From Actinomycetales bacterium (GTDB lineage Bacteria > Actinomycetota > Actinomycetes > Mycobacteriales > Micromonosporaceae), in NCBI GenBank assembly GCA_002919305.1, contig PKFB01000019.1:1-47579 (forward strand): a DNA stretch of 47,579 nt, read 5' to 3'. This document shows positions 47,515-47,579 of this stretch, piece by piece. The position numbers and the translations under genes are program-made. The first letter of the stretch is position 1. Each line of letters opens with the position of its first letter. The notes beneath the pieces were generated by a model. It saw nothing but the letters and a program-made list of their open reading frames with translations. It made no database searches and had not been told where the DNA came from.

Positions 47515-47579
47515 TCACGCACCGTCCTTTGGGGTTCTCGGGTTGGGGATCACCGAGAGCCTTGCCGGTGGGACGGCCA
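47515..47579 (-). CDS. C-terminal end of a gene cut by the window edge
   Basis: Read on the minus strand, the last bases give VPPARLSVIPNPRTPKDGA and a TGA at 47515-47517. A strong hairpin follows at the correct distance for a terminator, which supports this frame. Too short to identify. Confidence 0.4.
   Translation of the reverse strand, partial: AVPPARLSVIPNPRTPKDGA

Overview
This window is chromosomal DNA of a high-GC actinomycete. The evidence is the GC-rich codon use, the many GTG starts, and several actinobacterial marker genes: bldD with its c-di-GMP signature, the short actinobacterial integration host factor mihF, a helicase-dead PriA and a DUF222/HNH (13E12-type) relic. Gene order (alaS-ruvX-mltG-aroE, aroCKBQ-efp-nusB-bldD-pyr operon-mihF-gmk-rpoZ-coaBC-metK-priA ... 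def-fmt-rsmB) matches Streptosporangiales/Streptomycetales-type genomes. I cannot name the genus from sequence alone.

Layout. 1-2.4 kb is an accessory zone: a DUF222/HNH endonuclease pseudogene with several frameshifts, a gene-poor AT-richer stretch, and a six-repeat type I-E-like CRISPR array with no cas genes in view. 2.4-9.2 kb carries rarA, a membrane protein of unknown function, two small membrane-anchored proteins (the first DUF948-type), alaS and ruvX. 9.2-17.0 kb carries mltG, aroE, a prepilin-peptidase-like A24 protease, the shikimate genes aroC-aroK-aroB-aroQ, then efp and nusB. bldD lies convergent to nusB, with two strong hairpins between them. 18.1-26.3 kb is a tightly overlapped pyrimidine operon pyrR-pyrB-pyrC-carA-carB-pyrF, preceded by a clear PyrR-binding RNA hairpin that abuts the pyrR ribosome binding site. 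26.8-33.5 kb holds mihF, gmk, rpoZ, coaBC, metK and priA. A short accessory insertion (imine-reductase-like gene plus about 450 bp of gene-free DNA) separates priA from def-fmt-rsmB. A tandem universal stress protein follows.

At 39.3-40.5 kb a yybP-ykoY-type Mn2+ riboswitch precedes a TerC-family (Mn2+ exporter) gene. On the minus strand, 40.6-46.6 kb encodes a tandem GNAT acetyltransferase, typA/bipA, a class A beta-lactamase-fold hydrolase, an Ala-Glu dipeptide epimerase and an NlpC/P60 peptidase. The last three look like a murein-peptide recovery set. The last kilobase has no convincing complete gene, but holds an intrinsic terminator with no gene in front of it (possible small RNA), a perfect 40-nt palindrome, and the tail of a minus-strand gene cut by the window edge.

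No wholly new protein system is evident. The most informative signals are the two RNA control elements (PyrR hairpin and Mn2+ riboswitch), the murein-recycling cluster, the overlapping micro-ORFs ahead of aroB, the orphan CRISPR array and the orphan terminator near 46.85 kb. No tRNA or rRNA genes were seen.
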